A DNA stretch of 24,953 nt from CBDCOD01 sp965219665. Lineage in GTDB: Bacteria; Pseudomonadota; Gammaproteobacteria; CAKMZV01. A model generated the notes under the pieces. The model did not search any database, was not told the origin of the DNA, and was given only the letters and a program-made list of their open reading frames with translations. Of the stretch, positions 9,501 through 15,714 are shown one piece after another (within the stretch, counting starts at the first letter, position 1; each line of letters begins with the position of its first letter). Both the position numbers and the translations under genes were made by a program. The DNA is taken from NCBI GenBank assembly GCA_965219665.1, contig CBDCOD010000012.1, forward strand, positions 1 through 24,953, given 5' to 3'.

Positions 9501-10221
9501 TGGTACTGCTGTTGCTAACTATGCTGGCGCGAATGCAGGGTATGTGGATGGTGCGATTGCTTCGGCGCAATTCAACCAACCTCAGGCGGCTTTTATTGCT
9601 GGTCGTACTGTGTTTGTTGCAGATAGCAATAATGATGTGGTCCGCCTTATTGATGCGCGTGTTTCTACGGTATCTACGTTGATTGCTGATACAGGCGATT
9701 TGGTATTAGATGCGCCTGCAGGGATTGTGGTATCAACTGATGGAAGGTCTGTGTTTATTGCTGATCAGAATAATCATCGGATTGTGTTAGTTGAAACGGG
9801 CAATAACCTGCCTACTATCAGTGCGCCTGCAACGTTCTCTTTGCCGTTGAACGCTAATCGCTCTATCACCGTAACCGCTACGGACACAGATGAAACAGGC
9901 TCTCTTTCTTTCCAAGTGTCTGGTGGCGCAGATTTATTGACATTGACTACAGCAACAAACAGCCTGATGATTCGCAGCGGCAGTGATATGGGCAGCACAA
10001 CGCTTACGCTGCATACCAGTGATTCCTTAGGTGCGCACACTTATGCGGAATTAGTTGTGACAGTTACCGATGCGGTAGCACAACCTGCCAGCAGCAGCAG
10101 TGGTGGCGGTGGCGGTGGCGGCTGTAGCCTACAGTCTGAATCAGGCGCAATAGACTGGACGCTATGGTTGCTTGCTCTATTGAGTTTGGCTGCACTGCGT
10201 GGCTATCGCCGCTTTACATAA
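3508..10221 (+). CDS. Giant secreted NHL beta-propeller / cadherin-repeat surface protein with a JDVT-CTERM-like tail
   Basis: A 2237-aa protein. Residues 21-45 are a signal peptide (hydrophobic 'RLVFLLCIVSALM', cleavage near ASA-A). Three NHL propellers follow, each with six blades of about 55 aa of the type DGRLFVADTxNHRIRVISAD: residues about 55-410, 632-967 and 1795-2096. Two cadherin-like domains lie between the first two propellers (415-625). Eight lie between the second and third (971-1793), seven of them starting with a TLxEDFG motif, carrying a DDGD acidic loop typical of calcium sites and ending VNDxP. The C-terminus is SSSSGGGGGGGCSLQ, then IDWTLWLLALLSLAALRGYRR: poly-Gly, a Cys, a membrane helix and basic residues, as in JDVT-CTERM / rhombosortase-type sorting signals. 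I find no other Cys outside the signal peptide. Likely role: adhesion or recognition at the outer surface. It is near-identical in part to the next gene. Its ribosome site is weak (CACAGAAC). Confidence 0.88.
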   Translation: MHTTNTHSSTFNNTLYSIQKRLVFLLCIVSALMSASLWSMTASAAAPVALSHILSVHTYAGGGSGPDSTSDGDSTQTARFDQPNGLRVAPDGRLFVTDRDRLRVVSADGSTVSTYAGGGSVDIDSASTANIRFRELQDVAIHPDGRVFVLDGDIASGHRVYVIDPTGSTASVYAGGGSIGNFAGSFADGASTTTARFDRPLGMALRSDGRLFIADTDNHRIRVISADGATVSTYAGNGNPGLVDGDADTAEFNGPVSLAFATDGRLFVGDGDNRRIRVISADGNTVSTYAGRGATGETGEGAPFPPADSIDFFDVAYIAITTDGRILVSDDGSYNIRVISADGSRISVYAGANGVGPGNIRGIVSNPLNEGFPAAEAGFGFPRGIAIDATGRVFVANLDFDLVSVIAPSLAVADIPPAQLSAAQQVRGARLFSAGVVQSLFSDADGSTLSYSLVETSSATAVSFAIDSVSGAITYLQPTEALANTQTLVIAASDEQGTATSRLTVISEPLSNYPPQFRLSTSALTRAEGFADPITITINDPDDGDADGIEQPITYSLRIDPNDLLAPFATFAIDPQSGTITITSISGVGAFGNITVRVIADDGSNSHSESEQSFTLTVTQVNNTPPVVAPSLRTVRTYAGSGVSDFADGSALTAQFNSPGGIARAADGRLFVADTFNHRIRVISADGATVSTYAGDGVQNFADGSTSTARFVQPQGVAVAADGRLFVADEGNHRIRVISADGATVSTYAGSGAFGFADGSTSTARFDSPPGIAVAADGRIFVADGFFNHRIRVISADGATVSTYAGSSASFANGSATTTARFDTPSGVALAADGRVFVADTVNHRIRVISADGATVSTYAGDGIESFADGSTTTARFNNPTDLVVASDGRVFVADTGNSRIRVISADGASVSTYAGSGATAQTNEPQALQAALDIDLATPRRMTLAPDGRLFFTDTDSHRIRVIEVVSSTSENFGFVTLGTGFQGAGTRVISAQNLFFDAEANDLTFSILSGNEDGLFAIDAASGRVTLVDSLTDTQAGTNTLVIQAQDLAGSATVTLTIVVEEVNHPPTFALPASTLALDEDFGTNTDIVVVNPDDGDAAIEQTLTYSIFTNNLQPAALAALVSIAISTETGAVTLSSVDNAFGEVTLTVQVDDSSDTDNTAQQTFLLRINSVNDAPRFTLSDAAITLEEEFSENTSITVSSSDDGDGTNQPLTYGISPASTDFATLAIDAQSGAVTINSIADGFGSAVITVTVDDASATNNVATQTFMLTVSNVNDAPNLTLSTNVLTLNEDFGSNVVAIIENADDGDGTNQVLSYSVSSNNVGFSTLTINPQSGRLTLTSIADAFGEATLTITVTDSSATNNEATQVLRLRVLSVNDPPAFSLSTTTLRLTEDFTQAITVSVVNPNDGDDDMEQTLTYSISPVSLGVVAISFDANSGQVILNSVADANSINPILFEITANDGGALNNLFSQAFTLEIEPVDDPGNDPPNVVLSTAVLTLDEDFGSASITVVSSDDGDGTNQPLTYSISPNNIGFATISIDSNSGAITLSSVDNQFGQATLFVTVDDSDPEDNLSIIQVVVRARSVNDVPAFTLSRTALTLDEDFGRATVNVASSDDGDNGVQTLSYTISTMNVGFATLTIDSASGEVRLSSVLNAIGSAAITVTVDDSSATNNVATQTFTLTVNEVNDPPVFALSTAVLTLNEDFGTNTSISVVSANDGDNGDQVITYRINPTNTGFATLAIDAQTGEVTISSVANGFGSAVITVIAEDDGGGDANQSTQTFMLTVLDVVDSVLAQRISVYAGQIGVNALVNGSSSTARFDTPKGLALRADGSLLIVDSGNNVIRLISADGATVSTYPDSSATSTFSQLADIATTVDGRVFVADSGARQILVISADGSTISVYAGSGISGSENGNSLATAQFIEPVSLAVTEDGRLFIGDVGSNRIRVINANSSTVSTYFDGDGRFVPNDISIAADGRIFVADTDNNRIAVINAAGTAVANYAGANAGYVDGAIASAQFNQPQAAFIAGRTVFVADSNNDVVRLIDARVSTVSTLIADTGDLVLDAPAGIVVSTDGRSVFIADQNNHRIVLVETGNNLPTISAPATFSLPLNANRSITVTATDTDETGSLSFQVSGGADLLTLTTATNSLMIRSGSDMGSTTLTLHTSDSLGAHTYAELVVTVTDAVAQPASSSSGGGGGGGCSLQSESGAIDWTLWLLALLSLAALRGYRRFT

Positions 10222-12590
10222 CAACGAATCCATTCATTCATATCAATAATCACAGAGGACTATTATGCATACGATCAATACACATAGCAATACACATAGC
10301 AGTACATTTAACAATACACTGTATTCCATCCAAAAACGCTTAGTTTTCTTGCTCTGCATAGTGTCGGCATTGATGTCGGCATCGCTGTGGTCAATGACAG
10401 CAAGTGCAGCTGCGCCAGTTGCTTTAAGCCATATTTTGTCTGTACACACCTACGCAGGGGGTGGAAATGGCGATGACAGCACCTCCGATGGCGCCAGCAC
10501 CAAAACCGCGCGGTTTGGTGGGCCCAATGGGCTTAGAGTAGCACCGGATGGGCGCCTCTTTGTCACGAACCGTGATCGCTTACGCGTGGTGAGCGCGGAT
10601 GGCAGCACGGTATCCACCTACGCTGGTGGCGGCAGCGTGGATATAGATAGCGCCAGCACCGCCAATATTCGTTTTCGCGAACTCCAAGACGTAGCTATTC
10701 ACCCCGATGGACGCGTGTTTGTTTTAGATGGAGCCTCGTTCTCTGGGCATCGCGTGTATGTTATTGACCCAACTGGCAGCACCGCCTCTATCTATGCGGG
10801 CGGGGGATTAATTGGTGAGTTTGCTGGCAGTTTTGCAGATGGTGCCAGCACTACCACTGCGCGCTTTGACCGACCTTTGGGGATGGCGCTTCGCTCTGAT
10901 GGACGGCTTTTCATTGCTGATACAGACAACCATCGCATTCGCGTCATCAGCGCGGATGGCGCCACCGTTTCTACCTATGCAGGCAATGGCAATCCAGGAT
11001 TGCTTGATGGCGATGCGGATGCGGCTGAGTTTAATGGCCCTGTCAGCTTGGCATTTGCTACCGATGGGCGCCTCTTTGTCGGCGATGGCAATAACCGCCG
11101 CATTCGGGTGATTAGTGCCGATGGCAATACGGTTTCCACCTACGCCGGTCGCGGTGCCATTGGCGAAACAGCAGAAGATTCACCATTCCCGCCCGCTGAT
11201 AGCATCGATTTTTTTGATGTTGCCTATATTGCTATTACCACCGATGGGCGCATTCTAGTCAGCGATGATGGCTCTCATAATATTCGGGTCATCAGCGCGG
11301 ATGGCAGCCGTGTTTCTGTGTATGCAGGCGCTAATGGAGTCGGCTCTGACAACATAAGACCAGGCTTTGGCATTAACCCCTTAAATGAAGGTCTTCCTGC
11401 TGCAGTTGCCGGTTTTAGCATCCCTCAAGGCATCGCTATTGACGCGACTGGGCGGGTATTTGTCGCCAATCTCGATTTTAACTTAGTGAGCGTTATTGCC
11501 CCCAGTTTGGCAGTGGCAGATATCCCCCCTGCGCAATTAAGCGCTGCACAGCAAGTACGCGGAGCAAGGCTCTTCAGCGCTGGCGTAGTGCAATCCCTAT
11601 TTAGCGATGCGGATGGCAGCACCTTAAGCTACAGCTTGGTCGAAACCAGTTCGGAGACGGCTGCATCCTTTGCCATCGATAGCGTCAGTGGCGCTATCAC
11701 CTACCTTCAGCCCACAGAGGCGCTGGCTAATACGCAAACACTGGTGATTGCCGCCAGTGATGAGCAAGGCACAGCTACTTCCCGTCTGACGGTTATTTCT
11801 GAACCTTTGAGCAACTACCCGCCCCAGTTTCGTTTATCCACCAGTGCCCTCACGCGCGCAGAAGGGTTTGCAGACCCCATAACCATTACTATCAATGACC
11901 CAGATGATGGGGATGCGGACGGTATAGAGCAGCCGATTACATACAGCCTGCGCATAGACCCTAATGACTTATTGGCGCCTTTTGCAACATTTGCGATTGA
12001 CCCACAATCAGGCACAATCACCATTACCAGTATCAGCGGCGTAGGCGCGTTTGGCAATATAACCGTTCGGGTTATTGCTGATGATGGCAGTAACAGCCAT
12101 AGTGAGTCCGAACAAAGCTTTACCCTCACTGTAACCCAAGTGAATAACACCCCGCCTGTGGTAGCCCCAAGCCTGCGCACTGTGCGCACCTATGCAGGCA
12201 GCGGTGTTAGCGATTTTGCAGATGGTAGCGCCCTGACAGCACAATTCAACTCTCCAGGCGGTATTGCTCGGGCAGCCGATGGACGCCTCTTTGTTGCAGA
12301 TACTTTCAATCACCGTATTCGCGTCATTAGTGCCGATGGTGCGACTGTTTCCACTTATGCAGGTGATGGCGTTCAGAACTTTGCAGATGGCAGCACCAGC
12401 ACGGCACGCTTTGTCCAACCTCAAGGCGTTGCCGTGGCAGCTGATGGCCGCCTCTTTGTTGCAGATGAGGGCAATCACCGTATTCGCGTCATTAGTGCCG
12501 ATGGTGCTACCGTCTCTACTTATGCAGGCAGTGGTGCCTTTGGCTTCGCAGATGGCAGCACCAGCACGGCACGCTTTGATGCGCCAACCG
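10222..12590 (+). repeat. Long tandem duplication: near-identical to 3460-5815
   Basis: The 5' flank (AACAACGAATCCATTCATTC) and the first third of the second giant gene repeat the corresponding part of the first. Identity is close to complete from about 11730 to 12590 (against 4958-5818), and patchier before that, with changes bunched in short stretches. A 12-base insertion near the start adds four residues (NTHS). Both the leader and the coding sequence are duplicated, so this was a duplication of a whole gene unit, or the two copies are kept alike by gene conversion. Confidence 0.85.
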
Positions 12591-14893
12591 GCGTTGCCGT
12601 GGCAGCCGATGGGCGCGTCTTTGTTGCAGATGGTTTTTTCAATCACCGTATTCGCGTCATTAGTGCCGATGGTGCTACCGTCTCTACTTATGCAGGCAGT
12701 GGTGCCGGCTTCGCCAATGGCAGCACCACCACCGCCCGCTTTGATACGCCAAGCGGCGTTGCTCTGGCAGCCGATGGACGCCTCTTTGTTGCAGATACTT
12801 TCAATCACCGTATTCGCGTCATTAGTGCCGATGGTGCTAGCGTCTCTACTTATGCAGGCAGTAGTTTTGGCTTCGCTAATGGCAGCACAAGCACCGCACG
12901 CTTTATCGAACCTCGAAGTGTTGCCGTGGCAGCCGATGGTCGCGTCTTTGTTGCTGATACGGGTAACAGTCGGATTCGCGTGATTAGTGCCGATGGTGCC
13001 GCTGTCTCTACCTATGCAGGTAGTGGTGCAGCTGCCCAAACCAATGAGCCTCAAGAATTACAAACCGCTTTTGATATAGATTTAAACGGACCGCGAAGAA
13101 TGACTCTTGCGCCGGATGGACGCCTCTTTTTCACTGACACAAATAGCAATCGTATTCGCGTGATTGAAGTCGTTTCCTCAACTTCTGAAAACTTTGGCTT
13201 TGTTACCTTAGGCACTGGATTTCAAGGAGCTGGAACGCGCGTTATTAGCGCACAAAACCTATTTTTTGATGCAGAAGCTAATGACTTAACCTTCAGCATT
13301 CTCTCTGGTAATGAGGACGGCTTATTTGCCATCGATGCAGCCAGTGGCAGGGTTACGCTGGCAGGCAGTTTAACCGATGGACAAGCAGGGATCAACACGC
13401 TGGTTATCCAGGCACAAGATCTTGCTGGCAGCGCCACCGTAACCCTTACCATCGTAGTGGAAGAGGTGAACGATCCTCCCACGTTCGCCCTGTCTTCCAG
13501 CACATTGGAATTAGATGAAGATTTCGGCACTAATACCGATATTGTGGTAGTGAATCCCGATGATGGGGACGCTGCGATTGAGCAAATACTGACTTATAGC
13601 GTGAGCACCAACAATGTTGGCTTTACCACACTGACTATCAATGCACAATCAGGGACACTTACCTTGACCAGTATAGCGGATGCTTTTGGTGAGGCAACTC
13701 TTACCATAACGGTGACTGATTCTTCTGCTACCAACAATGAGGCAACCCAAGTCCTTAGATTACGAGTACTCTCTGTGAATGACCCGCCTGCCTTTTCCCT
13801 CTCTACGACCACACTGAGGCTCACTGAGGACTTTGCTCAAGCAATAACTGTATCGGTGGTGAACCCAAATGATGTTGATGGTGATGGTGATGGCATGGAG
13901 CAAACTTTAACCTATAGCATATCACCAGTTAGTTTAGAGGTGGTTGCTATAAGCTTTGATGCCAATTCAGGTCAAGTAATTCTCAATAGCGTTGCCGATG
14001 CCAATAGCATTAACCCGATTCTGTTTGAAATAACTGCGAATGATGGTGGCGCGGTCAATAATCTATTCTCGCAGTCATTTACCCTTGAGATTGAGCCTGT
14101 GGATGACCCAGGGAGGAATGACCCGCCTAATGTTGTGCTGTCAACTGCTGTGCTCACGCTGGATGAAGATTTTGGCAGTGCTTCTATAACTGTGGTGAGA
14201 AGCGATGACGGGGATGACACCAATCAACCTTTGACTTATAGTATAAGCACCACTAATATCGGTTTTGCAATGATTTCTATTGATAGCAACTCAGGCGCTA
14301 TAACCCTGAGTAGTGTCGATAACCAATTTGGGCAAGCCACTTTGTTTGTGACGGTGGATGACTCTGCTCCTGAGGATAATCTTTCAATCATACAGGTTGT
14401 TGTTAGGGCACGTGCTGTGAACGATGTGCCAACTTTTACCTTATCACGAACGGCGTTGACGCTGGATGAGGATTTTGGAACCAATACAGATATTAGCGTG
14501 GTGAGTCCAAATGATGGCGACAATGGCGATCAAGTGATTACTTATAGTATTAATCCTACTAATACCGAATTTGCTACTTTAGCAATTGATGCGCAAACAG
14601 GGGAGGTTACTATAACCAGTGTCGCTAATGGATTTGGGAGTTCAGTCATTACAGTGATAGCAGAAGATGATGGTGGCGGCGATACCAACCAGTCAACCCA
14701 AACCTTTATGCTGACTGTGGTTGATAGTGTGTCACAGCCTGCCAGCAGTGGCGGCGGGGGTGGTGGCGGCTGTAGCCTACAGTCCGCAACGAACCACCCT
14801 ATAGACACTACACTCTGGTGGCTCCTGTTATTAAGCCTTGCGCTGCTAACAGTGCGCGCTTATACAACGCGCCGCCCTCAAAAAAACCTATAG
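10265..14893 (+). CDS. Second giant NHL beta-propeller / cadherin-repeat surface protein, shorter paralogue
   Basis: A 1542-aa paralogue of the preceding gene, starting 43 bases after it with a better ribosome site (CAGAGGAC) and an almost identical signal peptide. Order: six-bladed NHL propeller (about 58-415), two cadherin-like domains (420-630), a second six-bladed propeller (636-972), then five cadherin-like domains (976-1488, four with the TLxEDFG start). There is no third propeller. The tail reads GGGGGGGCSLQSATNHPIDT followed by TLWWLLLLSLALL and a basic end. Compared with gene 1, two domain stretches are missing, and hybrids occur where conserved motifs line up: first EDFG domain joined to third, and sixth to seventh. 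The tail has a different sequence from gene 1, so the 3' end derives from another family member. Probably secreted and anchored at the cell surface. Likely co-transcribed with gene 1. Ligand unknown. Confidence 0.88.
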   Translation: MHTINTHSNTHSSTFNNTLYSIQKRLVFLLCIVSALMSASLWSMTASAAAPVALSHILSVHTYAGGGNGDDSTSDGASTKTARFGGPNGLRVAPDGRLFVTNRDRLRVVSADGSTVSTYAGGGSVDIDSASTANIRFRELQDVAIHPDGRVFVLDGASFSGHRVYVIDPTGSTASIYAGGGLIGEFAGSFADGASTTTARFDRPLGMALRSDGRLFIADTDNHRIRVISADGATVSTYAGNGNPGLLDGDADAAEFNGPVSLAFATDGRLFVGDGNNRRIRVISADGNTVSTYAGRGAIGETAEDSPFPPADSIDFFDVAYIAITTDGRILVSDDGSHNIRVISADGSRVSVYAGANGVGSDNIRPGFGINPLNEGLPAAVAGFSIPQGIAIDATGRVFVANLDFNLVSVIAPSLAVADIPPAQLSAAQQVRGARLFSAGVVQSLFSDADGSTLSYSLVETSSETAASFAIDSVSGAITYLQPTEALANTQTLVIAASDEQGTATSRLTVISEPLSNYPPQFRLSTSALTRAEGFADPITITINDPDDGDADGIEQPITYSLRIDPNDLLAPFATFAIDPQSGTITITSISGVGAFGNITVRVIADDGSNSHSESEQSFTLTVTQVNNTPPVVAPSLRTVRTYAGSGVSDFADGSALTAQFNSPGGIARAADGRLFVADTFNHRIRVISADGATVSTYAGDGVQNFADGSTSTARFVQPQGVAVAADGRLFVADEGNHRIRVISADGATVSTYAGSGAFGFADGSTSTARFDAPTGVAVAADGRVFVADGFFNHRIRVISADGATVSTYAGSGAGFANGSTTTARFDTPSGVALAADGRLFVADTFNHRIRVISADGASVSTYAGSSFGFANGSTSTARFIEPRSVAVAADGRVFVADTGNSRIRVISADGAAVSTYAGSGAAAQTNEPQELQTAFDIDLNGPRRMTLAPDGRLFFTDTNSNRIRVIEVVSSTSENFGFVTLGTGFQGAGTRVISAQNLFFDAEANDLTFSILSGNEDGLFAIDAASGRVTLAGSLTDGQAGINTLVIQAQDLAGSATVTLTIVVEEVNDPPTFALSSSTLELDEDFGTNTDIVVVNPDDGDAAIEQILTYSVSTNNVGFTTLTINAQSGTLTLTSIADAFGEATLTITVTDSSATNNEATQVLRLRVLSVNDPPAFSLSTTTLRLTEDFAQAITVSVVNPNDVDGDGDGMEQTLTYSISPVSLEVVAISFDANSGQVILNSVADANSINPILFEITANDGGAVNNLFSQSFTLEIEPVDDPGRNDPPNVVLSTAVLTLDEDFGSASITVVRSDDGDDTNQPLTYSISTTNIGFAMISIDSNSGAITLSSVDNQFGQATLFVTVDDSAPEDNLSIIQVVVRARAVNDVPTFTLSRTALTLDEDFGTNTDISVVSPNDGDNGDQVITYSINPTNTEFATLAIDAQTGEVTITSVANGFGSSVITVIAEDDGGGDTNQSTQTFMLTVVDSVSQPASSGGGGGGGCSLQSATNHPIDTTLWWLLLLSLALLTVRAYTTRRPQKNL

Positions 14894-14897
14894 CATA

Positions 14898-15026
14898 ATG
14901 AACATCAAGTCCATATCTGATGAAAAGATAGAGGAACTGCTGTTCGAGCTTGGTAATGAAGGCTGTGGTGTCTATTGGAGAATAGTTGAAATGCTCTATC
15001 AAAACAACAATTCCTTACGAACGTAA
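14898..15026 (+). pseudogene. Second DUF4373-type gene fragment, N-terminal part
   Basis: This 42-codon frame begins MNIKSI, then SDEKIEELLFELGNEGCGVY and WRIVEMLYQNN. From codon 7 it is about 90 percent identical in DNA to 2995-3086; before that it does not match. The first 15 or so codons of the domain are thus replaced by unrelated sequence directly behind the giant gene. Downstream, the same gene seems to continue in another frame at 15061-15186 and again at 16790-17080. It is a relic broken by an N-terminal replacement, a central deletion and an insertion. Confidence 0.7.
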
Positions 15027-15060
15027 TACAAACCTAATACTATAAAAGGAAAGTATTAAA

Positions 15061-15186
15061 AAAGAAGTATCTGACGATACTTCACAAAAAAACACAAAAA
15101 AAGATTCAAGTCCAATTAAATCAGTCGTCAGCAAACCTTGCGACGTAACCCAAGAAACTTGGGACGCTTGGCTTACAGTCAGAGAT
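15061..15186 (+). pseudogene. Middle part of the broken DUF4373-type replication gene
   Basis: The frame reads KEVSDDTSQKNTKKDSSPIK, then SVVSKPCDVTQETWDAWLTV and RD. The 'V..ETWDAWLTVRD' segment is the usual start of the C-terminal domain in phage replication-type proteins of this kind. At the GAT codon (15184-15186) the match ends, and the continuation KRKAPLTTKAL is found 1606 bases downstream. The frame differs by one from the N-terminal fragment at 14898. Confidence 0.65.
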
Positions 15187-15263
15187 TGTAGGGGGGTAGA
15201 TGAAATGGGATGATGGCGCGTTGGTTTGGGATGGCGTTGAAAGCCCCTTGCAATGGGGGTTAC

Positions 15264-15287
15264 AGGGGGGTGCAAGCCCCTTTTTTT
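15264..15287 (+). terminator. Rho-independent terminator-like hairpin
   Basis: AGGGG pairs with CCCCT around an 8-base loop, followed directly by seven T. It lies near the left end of the inserted segment, with no intact plus-strand gene upstream. It could stop transcripts coming out of the giant-gene operon. A similar GCCCCTTGCA block occurs just before it, so other foldings exist. Confidence 0.4.
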
Positions 15288-15582
15288 ATAGTTTTCGGTT
15301 TGGGTTGGAAAAACGGATTTATGGGTATAAAAGGGGAGGAAAATAGGGTTAAAACCATCCGTAAATCATCCAAAAGGTAAGCAAAAAAAAGAATAAAATG
15401 GGGCAAGCGGAGCGCGCAGTAATAAGTCTTGCGCGATGAGGGGTAAATTGGCGTAGCCAAGAGGGGGATGATGCAAGCAAAGCGCAGCATCCGCGCTGCC
15501 CCCCTTTCAAACTGGTAAAGAAAACTAATCTAGAGTTCTTATAGCAGTCTATCAGAGGATGCGCGCGCGGGCAGAACTGGGT
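15288..15582. other. Non-coding stretch with one palindrome
   Basis: I see no supported gene here on either strand. The open frames are short, lack ribosome sites and have no family resemblance. The only structure is a GC-rich palindrome at 15466-15492, listed separately. Confidence 0.5.
15466..15492. repeat. Imperfect GC-rich palindrome
   Basis: GGATGATGC (15466-15474) and GCAGCATCC (15484-15492) pair with one mismatch around a 9-base loop. A wider pairing of GAGGGGG (15461-15467) with CCCCCC (15499-15504) encloses it. The G-rich and C-rich ends recall the cassette-associated repeats at 1950 and 2592, although the core differs. Confidence 0.4.
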
Positions 15583-15611
15583 TTGTGTTTAGACTGATGG
15601 TTTGGTATAAT
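15583..15611 (+). promoter_or_regulatory. Strong-looking extended -10 promoter without an obvious gene
   Basis: TTGTGT, a 17-base spacer and TATAAT preceded by TGG (an extended -10) form a good sigma-70 promoter. Downstream on the plus strand there is no open frame of note before 16790. Transcription would run antisense to the phage head pseudogene. A short structured transcript is possible: CGCCAT-TT-ATGGCG lies at about 15671-15684. Confidence 0.45.
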
Positions 15612-15714
15612 TGCTAGCGTATGCTAATGTAGCGATCAGCATAGGGGGTAGAAGTCGCCCGTCCTCCTCCGCCATTTATGGCGTGGTTAAGCAGAGTTGC
15701 GCACTGTCTGGTCG

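Noticed and set aside
15015..15490. Two minus-strand frames of 86 and 76 codons
   Set aside because: They cross a terminator-like hairpin, a palindrome and the insert boundary, and look like out-of-frame sequence.
15658..15674. tRNA-Ser 3' end or attachment site (CCCGTCCTCCTCCGCCA)
   Set aside because: The end resembles the CTCCGCCA of tRNA-Ser, but the expected T-loop GTTCGAAT is absent and no tRNA body or integrase is seen.
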